Source of the DNA: Microcoleus sp. EPA2
GTDB taxonomy: Bacteria; Cyanobacteriota; Cyanobacteriia; Cyanobacteriales; Microcoleaceae
Assembly (NCBI GenBank): GCA_020882975.1
Contig: JAHRFD010000002.1
Span: 132,039-196,038, forward strand
Length of the DNA stretch: 64,000 nucleotides
Direction of reading: 5' to 3'
This document shows positions 60,938 to 64,000 of the stretch, piece after piece (position 1 is the first letter of the stretch; the number at the start of each line of letters is the position of its first letter). A program made the translations under genes and the position numbers. The notes under the pieces were generated by a model. The model ran no database searches. It was not told where the DNA came from and saw nothing but the letters and a program-made list of their open reading frames with translations.

Positions 60938-63496
60938 CTAATGTGCCCAGAGAATCACACCAGGTTCATAGGGGCTGCTGAGATTTTCGTGCTTCGGCAA
61001 AACCCGGAGGGACAAACCTTGCAAGCCACTAGAAGTATAGGTAATGTCCGCCTTATAAAGACTAGCATTGTGACCATCTTGTCCTAAATACTCCATCACC
61101 ATCGGCACACCACCAACAATTTCTCCGTTAGCATCCACCGAACCTTGATAAAGTTCGACTTGCACATCCGCCGCACTCAAACCCATCAGATTAATCCGAG
61201 CTTTGACATCGATCGACTGATTGACCTTAACTTCCTGATCTTGGGAAATATCAACAGCCTCAATCTTAATGTCATGCCACTTTTGCAGCAAATTTTGCTT
61301 CCAGGAAGACAACTCCTTGGCCGGGGCACAGTTATCCTTAGTCATCGTGTAGAATCGATCGCTCACAGGGAAATAAGCCCGCCGTGCGTAATCCTTCACC
61401 ATCCGAGCCGTATTGAAGAAAGGACAATTCAAGCGAATAGAATCCTTCATCTTCGCCGTCCAACCACGGGGAATGCCATCAGAATCGCGGTTATAAAACA
61501 GCGGTACAACTTCTTTTTCCATCAAGTCGTACAAAGCATTCGCCTCGACATCATCCTGATACTTAGTATCTTCGTAAAACTCCCCATGTCCGATCGGCCA
61601 ACCGGTCCGAACATAATCAGCCTCATCCCACCAGCCATCAAGAATACTCAGATTCGGCAAACCATTCATCGAAGCCTTCATCCCGGAAGTACCAGAAGCC
61701 TCACGAGGGCGACGCGGCGTATTCAGCCAGACATCGCAGCCCGACACCATCATCCGAGCGACATTAATGTCGTAATTCGGCAAAAACACCATCGAACTCA
61801 TGGTGTCGTGTTCGCGGATGAAGTGAACAATATCCCGAATCAATTCCTTACCCGGAATATCCATCGGGTGAGCCTTCCCAGCAATCACAAATTGCACCGG
61901 GCGGTTTTGATCTCGCATAATCCGCATAATGCGATCGACATCGCGCAAGAATAGCGTAGCTCGTTTGTAAGTAGCAAAACGACGAGCAAACCCGATCGTC
62001 AACACCTTCGGATTCAGAGCCTCCCGTGCGTGTTCGAGCTCGCCTGGAGCAGCGCCCCGTTCCCGCAAAGTCTTTTGTAGCCACTCCCGCGCGAACACCA
62101 CCAACTCCGATCGACAGCGTTCGTGATTCCGCCACAATTCCTCATCAGGAATCGAAGCCATCTTATCCCACAGGCGATCGTCCTTACGAGTCATTTCCCA
62201 ATCCGGGCCAAGATAGCGATCGTACAACTCCTGAGTAGACTTAGCCACACAACTGCGAGCGTGAACCCCGTTGGTAATCGAAGTAATCGGCACTTCTTCC
62301 TGTGGCAAACCCGGCCAGAGCCCGCCAAACATCGGGCGAGAAACGACACCGTGCAAAGCCGCCACCCCATTGACAAAACTCGACATTTTGATAGCGAGAA
62401 TTGCCATATTCAGAGGTGCCGAAGCATCCCCCGTATTTTCCCGGCCCAGGGCCAGAAAATCCTCTTGGGACAACCCAAAAATCTTGGGATATTGACCGAG
62501 ATAGTGCATTACCATACTCGGCTCGAACAAGTCAAACCCCGCAGGGACTGGCGTGTGAGTCGTAAACATACTACTAGATATCACCACCTGTTCGGCTTCT
62601 GTGAAACTCAGGTGATGTTCCTCCATAAGTATGCGTATCCGTTCCAAAGCCATGAAAGCCGCGTGGCCTTCATTCATGTGGTAAGCAGTGACAGTCAGCC
62701 CCAAAGCCTTAAGCATTTTCACACCACCAATGCCCAGCATGATTTCTTGGTGCATCCGCAGGGTTTTATCACCGCCGTAAAGTTGGTCGGTAATATCTTG
62801 ATCGTAGCGACTGTTCGGTTCAATATTCGTATCCATCAGGTACAGAGGCACCGTACCCACTTGCACCCGCCAAATCCGCGCGTAAACCTTGCGGCCCGGA
62901 TAGTCTACCTCAATCCGCAATTCTGAACCGTCGGGATTCCGTTCCAGATGGAGCGGCATATTGTAAAAATCGTTAAGCGGATAACGTTCTTGTTGCCAAC
63001 CGTCGGCATTGAGATACTGGGAGAAATAGCCTTCTTGGTAAAGCAAGCCCACGCCGACAAGGGGCAATCCCAAATCGCTCGCAGATTTCAGGTGGTCCCC
63101 AGCGAGGACGCCCAAACCGCCGGAATAAATGGGCAGGGCTTTGACCAAGCCAAATTCCATGGAAAAGTAAGCGTAGCATTCTTGCAAGTCTGTGCCCCGC
63201 TGTTTGCGGTACCAGGCGCGATTTTTGAGATAATCTTCTAACTGCTGGGCTGCTCGGTTCATTTGGGCAATGAAGCCCTTGTCTTCTGCCATTTCTTGCA
63301 GTCGCTCTTGAGAAATGGTTCCTAGCATCAGCACTGGGTTTTGGTTGCTGGAGTCCCAGAGGTCTCTATCTAGGCGGCGGAATAAGTCTTTGGTTTCTAC
63401 GTTCCAGTCCCAGTGCAAGTTGTAGGCAAGCTTGCGTAGGGGTTCGAGAATTGTGGGTAGGGAAGGGGAAACGTTAAATGTACGAATCGGCTGCAT
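60938..63496 (-). CDS. glgP: Alpha-glucan phosphorylase
   Basis: About 852 residues, glycosyltransferase family 35. Phosphorolytic release of glucose-1-phosphate from glycogen. The N-terminal DUF3417 segment (LRKLAYNLHWDWNVETKDLF) and the active-site blocks SMEFGLVKALPIYSGGLGVL and MNEGHAAFMALERI are clear. The PLP region carries TSGMKASMNGLPNLSI, whose Lys takes the usual cofactor place. The start is set at ATG 63,496 (MQPIRTFNVSP) because the family begins there; an upstream frame to 63,565 adds 23 untypical residues. Confidence 0.94.
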   Translation of the reverse strand: MQPIRTFNVSPSLPTILEPLRKLAYNLHWDWNVETKDLFRRLDRDLWDSSNQNPVLMLGTISQERLQEMAEDKGFIAQMNRAAQQLEDYLKNRAWYRKQRGTDLQECYAYFSMEFGLVKALPIYSGGLGVLAGDHLKSASDLGLPLVGVGLLYQEGYFSQYLNADGWQQERYPLNDFYNMPLHLERNPDGSELRIEVDYPGRKVYARIWRVQVGTVPLYLMDTNIEPNSRYDQDITDQLYGGDKTLRMHQEIMLGIGGVKMLKALGLTVTAYHMNEGHAAFMALERIRILMEEHHLSFTEAEQVVISSSMFTTHTPVPAGFDLFEPSMVMHYLGQYPKIFGLSQEDFLALGRENTGDASAPLNMAILAIKMSSFVNGVAALHGVVSRPMFGGLWPGLPQEEVPITSITNGVHARSCVAKSTQELYDRYLGPDWEMTRKDDRLWDKMASIPDEELWRNHERCRSELVVFAREWLQKTLRERGAAPGELEHAREALNPKVLTIGFARRFATYKRATLFLRDVDRIMRIMRDQNRPVQFVIAGKAHPMDIPGKELIRDIVHFIREHDTMSSMVFLPNYDINVARMMVSGCDVWLNTPRRPREASGTSGMKASMNGLPNLSILDGWWDEADYVRTGWPIGHGEFYEDTKYQDDVEANALYDLMEKEVVPLFYNRDSDGIPRGWTAKMKDSIRLNCPFFNTARMVKDYARRAYFPVSDRFYTMTKDNCAPAKELSSWKQNLLQKWHDIKIEAVDISQDQEVKVNQSIDVKARINLMGLSAADVQVELYQGSVDANGEIVGGVPMVMEYLGQDGHNASLYKADITYTSSGLQGLSLRVLPKHENLSSPYEPGVILWAH

Positions 63497-63717
63497 AGAC
63501 AAATTTTCTATTGTCGGGTAGCGATATTTTCCTCTGTCTTTTGGCACAAGTCCGCTATTCTGCACACTATTTTAAGTTTTTGAGTCCCAAGAAGAGGGAA
63601 GAAGGAAGAAGGAAGAGGCAAGAAGGCAAAAACTATGCCCCATTCCCGATGCTTCCACTACCCTTCGACTACGCCGCGGGGCACTTGTGTCCCTTGCCCC
63701 ATCCCCCTTTTGACCAA
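63497..63717. other. Intergenic spacer, purine-rich then C-rich
   Basis: Contains AGAGGGAAGAAGGAAGAAGG repeats, then a pyrimidine-rich stretch. No gene and no clear hairpin seen. Confidence 0.5.
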
Positions 63718-64000
63718 TTAAGCAATTTTTGCCTTTTTCAACAGAGAATCGATCAAAATTTTAGTAGCATCATTGGCTGATAGGGGAGGGCTAAAGTAGT
63801 AGCCTTGAATTTCTTGACAATGGAGCGATCGCAAACATTCCAACTGCTGTTTAGTTTCCACCCCTTCTGCCACCACATTCAAATTCAAGTCTCGCCCCAG
63901 AGTGGCTACAGCATTGGCGATCGCCCTTTCCGACAGGTCATTGGTCAGCCCGCTGACAAATGACCTATCTATTTTCAATATATTTAGGGGGAAATTTTTG
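63718..64000 (-). CDS. EAL-domain protein, C-terminal end, cut by the window edge
   Basis: The frame stays open to the window end (KISPLN then LKIDRSFV). C-terminal part of an EAL domain, which hydrolyses cyclic di-GMP: ILKIDRSFV, LNLNVVAEGVET (catalytic Glu), and CLRSLHCQEIQGYYFSPPL. Its N-terminal partner domains (often GGDEF, PAS or a receiver) lie outside the window. Ends at KIA. Confidence 0.92.
   Translation of the reverse strand, partial: KNFPLNILKIDRSFVSGLTNDLSERAIANAVATLGRDLNLNVVAEGVETKQQLECLRSLHCQEIQGYYFSPPLSANDATKILIDSLLKKAKIA

Noticed and set aside
61145..62926. Long plus-strand ORFs across glgP
   Set aside because: Antisense shadows of a clear alpha-glucan phosphorylase gene; no family features.
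1..64000. tRNA or rRNA genes
   Set aside because: No cloverleaf with a GTTCGA-type T-loop in the right context and no rRNA-like conserved blocks were recognised. A tRNAscan run would settle this.

Overview
The window is a stretch of chromosome from a filamentous, Oscillatoria/Microcoleus-like cyanobacterium. This rests on abundant HIP1 octamers (GCGATCGC), a PEP-CTERM protein, a HstK-type Ser/Thr-His hybrid kinase, KtrA/KtrB, a tocopherol-type methyltransferase, a large NRPS cluster and many short GC-rich palindromic repeats. The species cannot be fixed from sequence alone. Both window ends cut genes: metG at the left and an EAL-domain gene at the right.

Region 1 (1-18,550) is mostly housekeeping: metG, a LabA-like NYN protein, an LptC-like lipoprotein, a Uma2 nuclease, ffh, a glutaredoxin-like protein, murE, a DUF1350 protein, msrA and a 2,207-residue kinase. 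murE and the kinase carry tandem palindromic repeats inserted in frame. Region 2 (18,551-50,854) is a three-module NRPS cluster on the minus strand, read from right to left: C-A-PCP (46,659-49,973), TubC-C-A-MT-PCP (40,004-44,884) and C-A-PCP-TE. An alpha/beta hydrolase and an Sfp-type phosphopantetheinyl transferase accompany it. Hand-read A-domain codes suggest Ile/Val-like, N-methyl-Leu and Phe-like residues.

The main discovery is that the terminal NRPS gene is cut in the middle of its A domain by a 17,235-bp element (20,983-38,221, flanked by a shared TGAA). Removing it restores the frame exactly (RLNF|MLEDARTP). At its right end lies a 417-residue DEDD recombinase of the IS110 type (36,878-38,131). 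Just upstream is a 237-base non-coding gap that folds into a short hairpin and two internal-loop stems. The first loop carries AACATGAA and TTAACTTC, which match and complement the two halves of the NRPS target. The second carries CAGTGAA and GATTC, which match and complement the element's own right and left ends. This is the architecture of an IS110 bridge RNA, and its donor guides point to the far ends of the whole 17-kb unit. IS110 elements normally carry little beyond the recombinase. Here the bridge-RNA system appears to have integrated a large cargo.

The cargo has two halves. The left half (21.0-29.6 kb) is free of HIP1. It encodes an L,D-transpeptidase-like enzyme, a tail-fibre-like protein, a 752-residue proline-rich protein and several unrecognised proteins in a co-directional operon that looks like a virion or surface-structure module. 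I see no terminase, portal, capsid or packaging ATPase. The right half (29.6-36.6 kb) contains HIP1 sites and encodes two ribbon-helix-helix proteins, a serine resolvase, HU, a protein with an array of 57-bp palindromic repeats, and several small unknowns. These resemble plasmid-maintenance functions and suggest a circular stage.

Region 3 (50,855-64,000) returns to ordinary chromosome: a sensor kinase, TldD, a PEP-CTERM protein, KtrA/KtrB potassium uptake, a methyltransferase, a DUF429 protein, alpha-glucan phosphorylase and the EAL-domain fragment. No tRNA, rRNA or CRISPR array was recognised.
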